From the NCBI RefSeq assembly GCF_037975245.1, contig NC_092582.1:21538577-21602576 (forward strand): DNA of 64,000 nt. Direction: 5' to 3'. The stretch comes from Apostichopus japonicus (Eukaryota; Echinodermata; Holothuroidea; Aspidochirotida; Stichopodidae). Made by a program: the position numbers and the translations under genes. Of the stretch, positions 37,501 through 46,700 are shown one piece after another. How positions within the stretch are numbered: the stretch's first letter is position 1; every line of letters starts with the position of its first letter. The notes under the pieces were generated by a model. That model made no database searches, had not been told where the DNA came from, and saw only the letters and a program-made list of their open reading frames with translations.

Positions 37501-37953
37501 TAAAGTATATATGAGAAAATTACTGACAAACTTATTATTATATGTATGAGGGGAGGATATATAACATAATAGTTGCATCAAAAATGAAAACCTTTACTTT
37601 TGATATGTAGACCTAGCTTTTTTCTCTTTGTCAGAAAATCAATTTGATGCAACATGTTGCAACGTAATTGCTATCATGATCTCACATTTTCTCCTGTAGA
37701 GCATTTCCTCGACGACTCTGGCACAGTCCGTCAGCATCCCGAGAGCTTCATGCCCTTCTCCACGGGCCGTAGAGTTTGCATCGGAGAGTCGATGGTGAAG
37801 GGAGAACTATTTCTAATCTTGACATGGCTCTTTCAACATTACAAGTTTTCAAAAGTACCAGGAACAGAGCACCAGTCATACATTGAACATGGACAGGTCT
37901 TGGTAGCCAATGAAGTGAAGCCTTATAAGATTGTTGCAACGAAAAGGTTCTAA
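28870..37953 (+). CDS. Cytochrome P450, clan 2, CYP17/CYP1-like (N-terminal exon missing)
   Basis: A haem-thiolate mono-oxygenase expected on the ER membrane with P450 reductase as electron donor. Substrate is unknown. Coding exons: 28870-29046, 31837-31930, 32435-32599, 34107-34315, 35301-35417, 35899-36138, 36915-37013, 37700-37953. All have GT/AG borders and matching phases, giving 450 residues to the stop. The first exon starts at [20 protein letters not shown], normally about residue 50, so the signal-anchor and proline hinge are absent. Landmarks: AGRPDLSS before the C-helix; I-helix HGGGTDTT across the exon 35301/35899 junction; K-helix EVLR (36069-36080); PEHF in place of PERF; haem loop [10 protein letters not shown] (37756-37785) with the Cys ligand. 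The [20 protein letters not shown] stretch resembles CYP17 and CYP1 families, and orthology is not resolved. Introns are unusually rich in minisatellites. Confidence 0.92.
29500..29832 (-). mobile_element. tRNA-derived SINE, family B, reverse copy
   Basis: The complement has a tRNA-like head (ggtcaagtggttaaagcag, box B ggttcgagtcc) and a body with 'gcaaggcactttatat' and 'gtgtataaaaggggat', which match the plus-strand copy at 38249-38632. The SINE tail is missing or diverged. It lies in the P450 intron after exon 28870-29046. Confidence 0.8.
30040..31815. repeat. 60-bp minisatellite with a 630-bp higher-order unit, P450 intron
   Basis: The basic unit of 60 bases contains 'catctactgatggtgaatag' or 'catctactgattgtggacag' variants with 'cctacctcc' and 'cttaaccctac'. 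A block starting near 30113 recurs at 30743, exactly 630 bases later, with the same order of variants. Because 60 is divisible by three it leaves long open frames of 20-residue repeats, which I do not regard as genes. Confidence 0.95.
31837..31930 (+). CDS. P450 C-helix exon
   Basis: Encodes [17 protein letters not shown] and [14 protein letters not shown], containing the W-x3-R of the C-helix that contacts a haem propionate. It begins 22 bases after the 60-bp minisatellite ends. Confidence 0.92.
32435..32599 (+). CDS. P450 exon whose 3' end seeded a minisatellite
   Basis: Encodes [14 protein letters not shown] through [16 protein letters not shown] and ends at donor gtaagc. The last 45 bases plus the donor are the parent of the array at 32600-33690. 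Confidence 0.92.
32600..33690 (+). repeat. 86-bp minisatellite derived from P450 exon end plus splice donor
   Basis: Units start at 'gtcagctagtcttcagtaca' positions 32790, 32876, 32953, 33039, 33125, 33211, 33298, 33385, 33471, 33557 and 33643, mostly 86 bp apart (one is 77, two are 87). Two partial units lie at about 32665 and 32735. Each full unit contains the last ~45 bases of the exon at 32435-32599, its donor (gtaagt) and about 40 bases of intron start. The first (exonic) and last units share 'ggaaaattatg', while the inner units share 'ggaagagtatg' or close variants. Confidence 0.95.
34107..34315 (+). CDS. P450 F-G region exon
   Basis: Encodes [19 protein letters not shown], then [18 protein letters not shown] and the following helix. 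The donor gtaata lies directly before the long (AT)n tract. Confidence 0.92.
34325..34575. repeat. (AAT)n and long (AT)n microsatellite
   Basis: An (AAT)n run is followed by about 230 bases of nearly pure AT dinucleotide with a few C, G and T interruptions, starting nine bases inside the P450 intron after 34315. Confidence 0.97.
35301..35417 (+). CDS. P450 exon before the I-helix motif
   Basis: Encodes [20 protein letters not shown] and ends TAVTDIHG, the start of the I-helix. Donor gttagt. Confidence 0.92.
35899..36138 (+). CDS. P450 I-helix to K-helix exon
   Basis: Starts [17 protein letters not shown] with the oxygen-activating Asp-Thr pair and includes the ExxR (EVLR) of the K-helix. 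It ends [11 protein letters not shown]. Confidence 0.95.
36200..36520. repeat. Degenerate ~20-bp repeat in a P450 intron
   Basis: Variants of 'tacacctattgactactaga' recur irregularly. No coding signal. Confidence 0.5.
36915..37013 (+). CDS. P450 exon before the haem-binding exon
   Basis: Encodes [20 protein letters not shown] and [11 protein letters not shown]. It ends within the PERF-equivalent motif, completed as PEHF by the next exon. Confidence 0.94.
37700..37953 (+). CDS. P450 haem-binding exon and stop
   Basis: Encodes [10 protein letters not shown], the haem-ligand loop [15 protein letters not shown], and the C-terminus ending IVATKRF before TAA at 37951-37953. Confidence 0.96.
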
Positions 37954-38248
37954 CCAAATCATTTTCAAGATATCAAATGAAGACTCTATACTTAGATTCA
38001 AACAACTATTGTACATTACATATAACAGCAATGTCATCAACAGACATATTACACAGCACATATATCATTGTATCAAACAATATAATAATATATATATAAT
38101 AATATTTTCATTTAAAAAAAGATAGTTGTACTCTTCACAGTACACACATTAGTATTAGTACTTGTAACAAATCAATCTTCCAGTACCACTTCAAATGTGC
38201 CCATGTGTGATGCAGACCTTCCTCTCTGCGGCCTTCAGTGGAACATAT
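37954..38248. other. P450 3' flank
   Basis: AT-rich sequence following the P450 stop. No canonical AATAAA was seen close by, so the 3' end of the transcript is undefined. Confidence 0.3.
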
Positions 38249-38632
38249 GGGGGGCGTTGTGGTCAAGTGGTTAAGGCAGTGGACTTGTGATCTAAGGATT
38301 ACAGGTTCGAGCCCTTGCCAGGTCATTACGTTGTGTCCTTGGGCAAGGCACTTTATCTCCTTTGCCTCTCTTCACCCAGGTGTATAAATGGGGACTTGTG
38401 AGGTGACTTGTAAATATAGTTGGGTGCGCCGGTTTGTGGCTGCACCCTATGGGAAGTCCCCCAGGGGGACACGTGGTTGTGGTGCACTGTGGTTTCCCAG
38501 GAGAGATTGTTTGAATTGTGCACACTTTGGTGTGTAGGTGTGACAAGTTACCAAGAACAGGTTAAGAACAGTGCGGCGAGACTTTATTGTAAGTTTCGCT
38601 ATATAAGAACTGTTAATTATTATTATTATTGC
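38249..38632 (+). mobile_element. tRNA-derived SINE, family B, complete copy
   Basis: The tRNA-like head ('gtggtcaagtggttaaggc', 'ggttcgagccc') is followed by a body shared with 29500-29832 and a 3' tail 'gtttcgctatataagaactg' ending in (ATT)n. The tail phrase recurs alone at 51060-51125. It resembles the 3' end of the LINE fragment at 59828-60175, which suggests mobilisation by that LINE type. Confidence 0.85.
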
Positions 38633-39434
38633 CCAAAGGGAATTTATTACAGTTTTTTAGAAATTTTACCGCAAGATTTAGCCAAGGAGAAGCTTGTCTC
38701 AGTGTACAAGAAGTTACATTGCTTGAGAAAGCTATGTAAGTAGAGTTGTGTATGTGTAAGGTAGGGTCACTAATCCTGGAGCTATTGGAAGAGACACAAA
38801 GCATTTATTTCAGCTTGAAAACTAATAGGTTTCATAGTAAACAAAGAAAAAAAAAACATAATTCCTGCTAGTTAATAGGAACGAATAGGAATTTTTGTAT
38901 ATATTATAAAATAAGGAACCTTCAAATATTTGGCAGTTTGAAGCAATCTAGTCTCACCAATCTGTTAAGTGTTCAGAAGAGAAATTGCAAACTAAACCTA
39001 ACATACTGATCAACAGAATGATTGCTAACATACTGTAACGGTCCCAATTACACTGGCGGATCCAAGGGGGGCCAACGGGGGCCATGGCCCCCCCAAAGGT
39101 GAGCCAAAAAGTGTTTCCGAACATCCGCTGAATCATATGATTGGAAATTAAAAAAATCGAGAGGCATAGCAGTGGTAGACTAGTCTAAACCTTTACGTTT
39201 TCTGGTTTAAAATTAAATGTATGAGCATGAGGGAGGATTTACAGTTTATCACCATTTTGCAATTACAGACTGGTTGTAAGAAATTTATAACCTATGAAAA
39301 ATAAAAAGTTTTGAGAAAGATGATCCCAACTTTGTTTTATAAATATTTTAGAAAATTACACCTGGGAAAGAATTTTTTTGAAGTAAATTAACATCACCAT
39401 TGTACACTTTTGTCGCACCAAATTGCATCTGAGG

Positions 39435-40330
39435 CAGCGGCTTAACGCCTATGGGCTTGGATGGGGCAAACCCAGGGGCCCCCGACCAAAGGGGGCCCCC
39501 ACTACACTGATGTACAGAACTTAGAAGAGGGGTACCCTTTTTTTCTTTTTTTTTTGAAACGGCACGTTTTCGTTGGAAAAGAAACTATAAACGAGACAAC
39601 GGACATATTTTTCTGTGTGACCTTAGTACCTACTCAAAGCTGTTATCGGCTGTGGTCCTATTTATTACACTTCCAGTCACAGTGGCGACTGCAGAAAGAT
39701 CATTCTCCAAGTTGAAGCTAATCAAGACTTACCTACGTTCAACCATTTCTCAAGATCGGCTGGATTCGCTGGCTATCCTTTCCATCGAGAGCGAGGAGGC
39801 ATGGTCACTTGATATAGATGGACTAATCGATATATTTGCTGACAAGAAGGCCAGGCTCAGTAAATTCAAGCTCTAGCCTTTCCAAGTTCTTGGGAACTTG
39901 GATACCATTTGTCCACAGGAGTTACGCCGCGGGTGGAAATATACATGTTGATGTTAGTTGGACATTGGTCGTCTGGTCTTATTGTCCTTTCAATCTCTTA
40001 ATGTATTCTAGCTTTGCAACAAATTTTTTCATGTTCCCAGTATGACAGACAAGGCGGACCAAAAATGTGTCTATGAATGCAGATTTCCCCAAAATCTCAG
40101 TCGATAAAATCACCACGAAATGTGCCATATACGGCTTAGATTACACCAGAGAGCTTGTAGAACCCCAGAGCTTCCAGGGCCCTAAGGCGGGCCCTGGAAC
40201 CACGCCTTTGGGACTTCGCGCTCCGCGCTCGTGATGTGCGCTCCGCGCACATCGGTTGATTCTCCGCAGCAGCCAGGGGGCCCTTCCTTCCCTGGACCCA
40301 GGGGCACCCAGACTCATCGTTACGCCGCTG
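39435..40330 (+). mobile_element. Nested, internally deleted hAT element with transposase remnant
   Basis: The ends CAGCGGCTTAACG and (complement) CAGCGGCGTAACG are flanked by perfect duplications ATCTGAGG at 39427-39434 and 40331-40338. At 896 bp it is far shorter than an autonomous hAT (usually 2.5-5 kb) but still holds the C-terminal end of a transposase. Confidence 0.92.
39628..39876 (+). pseudogene. hAT transposase C-terminal (hATC dimerisation) fragment
   Basis: An open stretch reads LLSAVVLFITLPVTVATAER, SFSKLKLIKTYLRSTISQDR, LDSLAILSIE to a stop at 39874-39876. The TAERSFSKLKLIK and LxxLAxLSIE pattern is the hATC dimerisation domain seen in ZMYM1-like and other hAT proteins. Stops lie just upstream and the catalytic core is absent, so it is a remnant. 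Confidence 0.88.
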
Positions 40331-40509
40331 ATCTGAGGGCATTCAGCAATAGAAAATTTTCCACCCCCTCCCGTTAGACCCCTCCCCCATATCACTCTAA
40401 CACCACTTTGGCCCCTCCCAAACAAAGGCCCTGGATCCGCCAGTGCCCAATTATAGTTCAATTCTACAATATGAGGGCAATCCAGAGAGCAGCATATCTC
40501 TTCGCATGC

Positions 40510-41125
40510 AAACAGTGAATGAACAAATTAATTTTTTCCCGGGGGTCTGTGAGACACAAGAGTTGACCCTGGGACACCTTCCATGAAGTTTGCAGAAAAT
40601 TGGCCCAGCCGCTTAGGAGGAGTTTTTCTGACACAGTATTGTGCTAAAAATATACATTTGACCTAAAAAGTTATAGCAAAAACTTGAATTTTGACTAAAT
40701 TTGACCGCTGACCTATGGTTCCGGAGGTCTGCAAGACACAAGGGTTCATCCTGGGTTACCTTCTTAACAAGTTTGAAGAGAATCAGCACAGCCATTTAAA
40801 GAGGAGTTTTTGACACAAAATTGTGCAGAAAATATACTGTTGACCTTTAACCATGTGACCTTTGCTGTCAGTTACCATGGCAACCACACAATTTGATAGT
40901 GCTTAACATTTCCATTATACCCTGCGTAGGTTTGATGTCAATTCAATGTTTCCCTTGGAGTTATAGCCAAATCTAAATTTTCACCAAATTTGACCTTTGA
41001 TTTTTGGTTCCAGTGGCCTGTGAGACACAACGGTTCACCTTGGGGTACCTTCCCATCAAGTCGGAAGAAAATTGGCCATGCCATTTGGACTTACTGACAC
41101 AAAATTGGACACACACACGTAAATA
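40510..41125. repeat. Degenerate ~180-bp tandem repeat
   Basis: About three decayed units share 'ggtctgtgagacacaa', 'ttcaccttggggtacctt', 'gaagaaaattgg', 'gttttgacacaaaattgtg' and 'tttgaccttt'. No coding signal. Confidence 0.6.
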
Positions 41126-41389
41126 CTCGCACTTGTTTTGACCCCTTCCTCATCACAGACTTCCGGTCACCCTGGGGTATCCCACCATACCTGTTGCTGT
41201 GGCAACTGACATAACTGTATATGGCCGGACTGGGAAAGGAACTACAATATCTCGTCCTCCCTCTAGGATATGATGAGATAATGGTGTTGGTCTAGAAATG
41301 TAATTTTTCATTAGAGATTTTGTAATACTTGAATGTCCAAGCAGCAAAACATATAAACAAATACAGAAAGATTATTGCTTAAAAGTCTT

Positions 41390-41960
41390 TGTAATCTGTG
41401 TTATTATCCAATATAACCTGTGCTATTATCCAATATCACCTATTATCCAATATAACCCATGTTATTCTCCAATATAAGCCGTGATATTTTCCAATATAAC
41501 CTGTGTTATTATCCAATACCACCAGTTAGTATCCAATACCACCCGTTATTTCCAATATAACCTGTGTTATTTTCCAATATAACCTGTGTTATTATCCAAT
41601 ATAATCTTGTGTTACTATCCAATATCAGCTGTTATTATCCAATATAACCTGTGTTAATTTCCAATATGACCTGTGTTATTATCCAATATTACCTGTGTTA
41701 ATATACAATACCACCTGTTATTTCCAATATAACCCATGTTATTATCCAATATAACCTGTGTTATTTTCCAATATAACCTGTGTTAGTATCCAATACCACC
41801 TGTTATTTCCAATATAACCTGTTATTATCCAATATAACCAATGCTATTTTCTTATATGACCCGGGTTATTATCCATATAACCTGTGTTATTATCCAACGC
41901 CACCTGTTATTTCCAATATTACCCATGTTATTATCCAATTCAACCAGTGTTATTATCTGA
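41390..41960. repeat. ~20-22-bp minisatellite with CCAAT cores
   Basis: The unit 'ttatccaatataacctgtg' is repeated over 20 times with small variations across about 570 bases between the convergent P450 and CCDC180 genes. Most units contain CCAAT. Confidence 0.92.
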
Positions 41961-43388
41961 CATAATCTGCATTTGTAGCACTTGTCATACTTCACTTTCA
42001 ATATTAACAGAAGATTTGGTCGTTAATTTGTGTAGAACTTATAACCTGTGCAGCTGCTACTAACCTTTGTGTACTACTTGAAAACTATGTTACAATCATT
42101 ATTACCCAGTATCTTCAGTCTGTTGTAAATATTATGAAGTGAAACTATTTGTTATAATCGCTTGTAAGTTTAGACCCTTGTCTTCTAAAGATAGTCAATA
42201 TTTTTTTTCTCCAAATTTTAACAACTGACAAAACGTTTCCAGATCCTTGGAGGATCTAGTACCCTCCAATTTGATCCCAGATATTGAGAGGGGTTACTTT
42301 CAGACATTTAAGGTGTCTCAGTGAGGTATAAAGATAATCAGAAGGATACTTTGATCATATTGTTGTCCATCTTGGCTATTTCTAGCACATTTCAGCAGCA
42401 ACATTGACCTATAGCCTCTTGAATCAGTAGATCCAATAATCCATTATGACAACAGACAACCTGCTTCTTTCAAGGTACATTAATGGATCATTTAATAGGA
42501 GGAAGGTAGAAAATAAACTGATGATTTCCTTACACACTATAACACAAACACACAAGGAAGATTCTGGAATCAAAATTTGGTTTTCAATTCTTAATCAGTA
42601 TGTTAGGTTATCATCACACAAGTTTATACAGAAATTATTTTACATTGTAAATAGCAATCCATTTACATTAAAGTTGACTTATCTTATATACACAAAGTTA
42701 AAAAGGTCTCAATATTATAATCTCTTCTTTTACACTTCAAGGTGATATTAGAAAGCACAATTACAACTGGCAGTTTGGGGTTTATGGATGGAATGGTTTC
42801 ATTAAAAGTACATTGATAAACAAAGATTTATATAAATGCTGTATACAATTATAAATATATCCAGGGGAGCAAACCATAAGGTAGAACATAGATTGTACAC
42901 TCTGATCTTGGTCCATGTCTTTACAGCACCTTATAAAATCAGCAAACCTTGTTTTTTGCCATGTATGTGGATAGGATTTCTTGTGCGATGAAGTTCTAGA
43001 GTTTATCATCTGCATTAATTTCTTCAATCAAATTTACAATCTGGCGATACATTAGTTGTATGTTTTACACTTGAATACTGAGAAATCAAAGATATTGGAA
43101 TGTTTGGGCTGTTTTGAACTCTCTATCATATGGGCATTAACAACATACTAAGATCAGTTTCTACTATATGAAAAGCACGCAGAAGAAGTATAAAGACCAT
43201 ATTTAGCATATATATTGAAGCCACAAATAAATAGAGATCTAAGTTCTGATGGCACTCAGTGAGACTGTGAAATATCTGACAAGAGTTTCAATTCAAGCTT
43301 GTCTCTGACTGTTTGGATATTATAAACAGAATGTAACATTCAATTCTTCAGCATCAAATGTGTAATATTATTTTATATTCAGAACTCT

Positions 43389-43419
<31 letters not shown>

Positions 43420-43667
43420 CTCTTAGATATAAACAAATAACACTTTGTTATATCAATTACTCTCAAATTTAACCCCACCTTACCGGCAAACCTATACCAA
43501 GCTCAGAAAGTGAAAAAAGAAAAATGTTGTAATCTTTTGTCAATCAAAATTAAAGATGTCAACACAGGTTAAATCAGTTTGAATTTCTTTAATTCACTTT
43601 TTTTGAAAATGATATAAAGCCTTCAATCAGTTTTAAGATAGAGTGTAGCTATTATGAGGAGCATTTC
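41961..43667. other. Intergenic / CCDC180 3' flank
   Basis: No coding signal. A short (AT)n run lies at 43390-43412. This stretch should contain the CCDC180 3' UTR and poly(A) site on the minus strand. I could not place them. Confidence 0.35.
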
Positions 43668-43796
43668 TCAGTAGAGTTTCTTGACTCGGTCAACAGACTC
43701 TTGCCAACTCTCCGACCACCGTTTATCTGCACTGATTTGCTCCTGCTTCTTCCTGTCAATGTCAGCTATTTGCGTATCAAATTCATTCAGGTATTT
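43668..43796 (-). CDS. CCDC180: CCDC180 last coding exon and stop
   Basis: Encodes KYLNEFDTQIADIDRKKQEQ, then RWSESWQESVDRVKKLY and TGA (43670-43668). The W-x3-W-x3-V ending resembles vertebrate CCDC180. Confidence 0.95.
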   Translation of the reverse strand, partial: KYLNEFDTQIADIDRKKQEQISADKRWSESWQESVDRVKKLY

Positions 43797-46700
43797 CTGT
43801 CAAACAAACACGGAAATGTCAGGTGTAAACATAGTGTTTATTTTATATCACAAAAGCACACGATAACCTCCTTTATGACTTAAAATTCACACTCTGAAAT
43901 GGCAAAATATATTTAGTTTTGAGATTTTAAGTGTGATCAATTCAAGTCTCGCTAGTATCTCTTTGTTGAGTGACTTCATGCATCGTTGCAGGATATAACT
44001 AACATGAAAGGTATTATTATTCGGTATCATACATGGTATTGACTTATTAAGGTCTTACTTGGAAACAACAACTGACCAATGATAGTTAAAAAAGGAAAAC
44101 TTTGTAGGTGTGCTGAGAGTTTGACAATCTCTTTTCACTTAAAAAAATAACAAAACAATTTTTACTTACCATCTATTTTGATTTAGTATTTTGTTAAAAC
44201 AAATAATCAGTGCATATCATAGTTAACAGAAAAATATATATTCTGCAACAATTCAGGATATTAAACCAGATATATAAATAAAGTGTTCAATTCTAAGCAT
44301 TTTCTATCAATGTTTATTGTTTTAATTGTCGAGCAATTATTACCAACTATTCTTTAAAAAAACAAGACATTGCTTCCTTATGTAAATGAATTAATTTTTC
44401 AGTGATGTGTTGGTTTTTCTGTGAAAGCATGAAGTGTTCATAATATCATTAAACTTGTTATTTGAGGGTTACAATCCACACACCATACAAGACAGTTATT
44501 CTTTAAGCATAGACTGGGAAGTAACTTGTCCAACCTTTGGAGCTTTTACACTGTTTGGGTTACAGATCATATCTAACAAATTCAATCGTAATGAATATTC
44601 AACAATGTCAAAAGTGACTCACATTGAAGGCACTATCCCTTGCATCTATTCCTGATTGGTGTGCAAGAGTGGTAGACCTCGTGGTGATTGCGCTCGTCAG
44701 GAGTGGTCGGGACGGTCGTTCACCAACCACCAGGGTGTCCCTTGCAAAACCTTGCCAAACCCTACTACCCCTTTGAATTAATGGTGCTCCTTCATCTGGG
44801 GTCAAGGAGAGGCCCGCTCTCTTGCGTCTGAGAAGAGCGCTGGTCTGTAATTTCTGGGGATCCACTCCTGAAAGGTGAAACCAACAACTTTCTTCAATAC
44901 AATGTTTTGTTTATTGTTCCCCCCATTTGCGTTTTTTAATATTGATCGTACTAACAGCTTAGTTGTAGTTTTACATTAGTTTCGTAACGAGACCTAGTTA
45001 GTTTTCGATTAAACTCTCTTCATTCTGTTGGTCATTTCATTCCTGTTTCCTGATAGTTCTTGCAAAGTTGTAAGAGTTAGGTCCTGCTTTGCAAGTAATC
45101 CTGATTTCACACCATTTATGTGCTTTAGACAGTGCTTCTGTGTAGTTCGTAGGGTGTAATATTTCATACCTTCTCAGTTTTGGTCACAAAAGGGTTTCTG
45201 ATTGATGAAATAGACACCTCTTTCCAGTTATGCTCAAATGATGTAATAAACATATTATAGATTTGTCAACATTTGAACAAATATTTGAAAGAAATGGATG
45301 ATTTAGCAAACTGTAATTTACAAACTGAAGTTTTACCTTGGCTAGTTGGATATGAAACTCCATCAGTTAGTTTTGTTGAAGTGCCACACAATGGAATGAC
45401 TTGTAAATGTTATGGTACACAATGATCAAGCTGTCACAAATTGTCATAATATTTCTAATAGTTTTTGAAAATAAAGCAAACATTTACTTCAAAGACAGAA
45501 GCACAAGGAATGAGCTGTCAACTTACGTCCGACTTCAACATCATCTACGACAATTTGTGCATCCATACTCTTAAGTAGGTCCTCGGTTACACAGGATAGC
45601 GCTTGGATCCACTCTTCACCTAACAGCACTGCAACTCTCTGCAGAATAAAATGTATTTGTAAATACAAGATAAGCATATAATCTGTAGCTATAACACAAA
45701 TCAATCTTTACACTATCCAACATTGCATTCTAGCACAACACTACGCCTATTAAACTCAAATACTCAGTTAAACTGATTGCTGAGTAAATCTTTGCTTCAA
45801 TTATGCTTGTTCAATTTTTATCTAAAGTGTCACTTTTACCTCAAGTTTGAGAGCCCTCTTCCCCCATACCAAAATATGTTTCCATGTTACACGATTCTGT
45901 TCAATGTAAAATAACCTTGATGGCTTCTTACACTTACAGTGACTATTAGGAAAATTCAATGCAATGAAATTGTCTGACAAAAGTCTATCCTTCACAATTT
46001 TGCAAAGACAAGTGAGCTATACATGTCAAAGGTTATATCCTTCCAAGACCGAGACCATTATTTTACCTATGCAATAGATGTACGGGGAAGGTGTCCTAAT
46101 GGTGACCTGATTAGACCATATATATATATTCATTTTTCTGAATACTTACATTTAATTCTTTGACGTTGCCATGAACACCCTTCTCATATTCCTGTCTTCT
46201 ATCCTCCTCTCGATCACACAGAGCTTTAAGGGTGGCAATATTCTGGGGGTGGCCTAAACTAGGCTTCAGAAGACCTTTATGCTGTGACTGTCAAGAGATT
46301 GAAACAGAAACAAAAGCGATAATGATCAACCAACTTGGACCTAACTTCAACTACAAATAAGACAAATGAAGATAAAGGAAAACAAAAAACAGATTCTACT
46401 GTTCCAGGCATGTAGTACAACACAACAACACATCATAAAAGTTGACAGGTTTTGAAATCCCAACAATTTTTCTATTGACAAGATATGCATAGATCCCAGG
46501 TGCGATTCCTCAGGGATTGCAGTTTTCCTCTTTATTGGTTTTAACCAGTTCACTGTTTACAGCAACACTCCCTGTAACATGTATTTCTGACCTTTCATTA
46601 ACATTGGTAACTTTAACCATTCAATGGTCACAGTTGAACAAGTTCCCAACAAAACTACAGATATACACACCCCTCCCCCACCCCCACCCCTCTTGGCTTG

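Larger units (their letters stand above)
39051..40445. mobile_element. hAT-type element interrupted by a second hAT element
   Basis: TIRs CACTGGCGGATCCA at both ends, with perfect 8-bp duplications CCCAATTA at 39043-39050 and 40446-40453. Removing the inner element and one of its TSD copies leaves about 491 bp of non-coding sequence. That remainder is related to the element at 24186-24491 through the shared interior phrases. Confidence 0.92.

Noticed and set aside
40136..40461. Minus-strand open frames of 68 and 106 codons
   Set aside because: They are GC-rich terminal parts of the nested hAT elements with no similarity to proteins.
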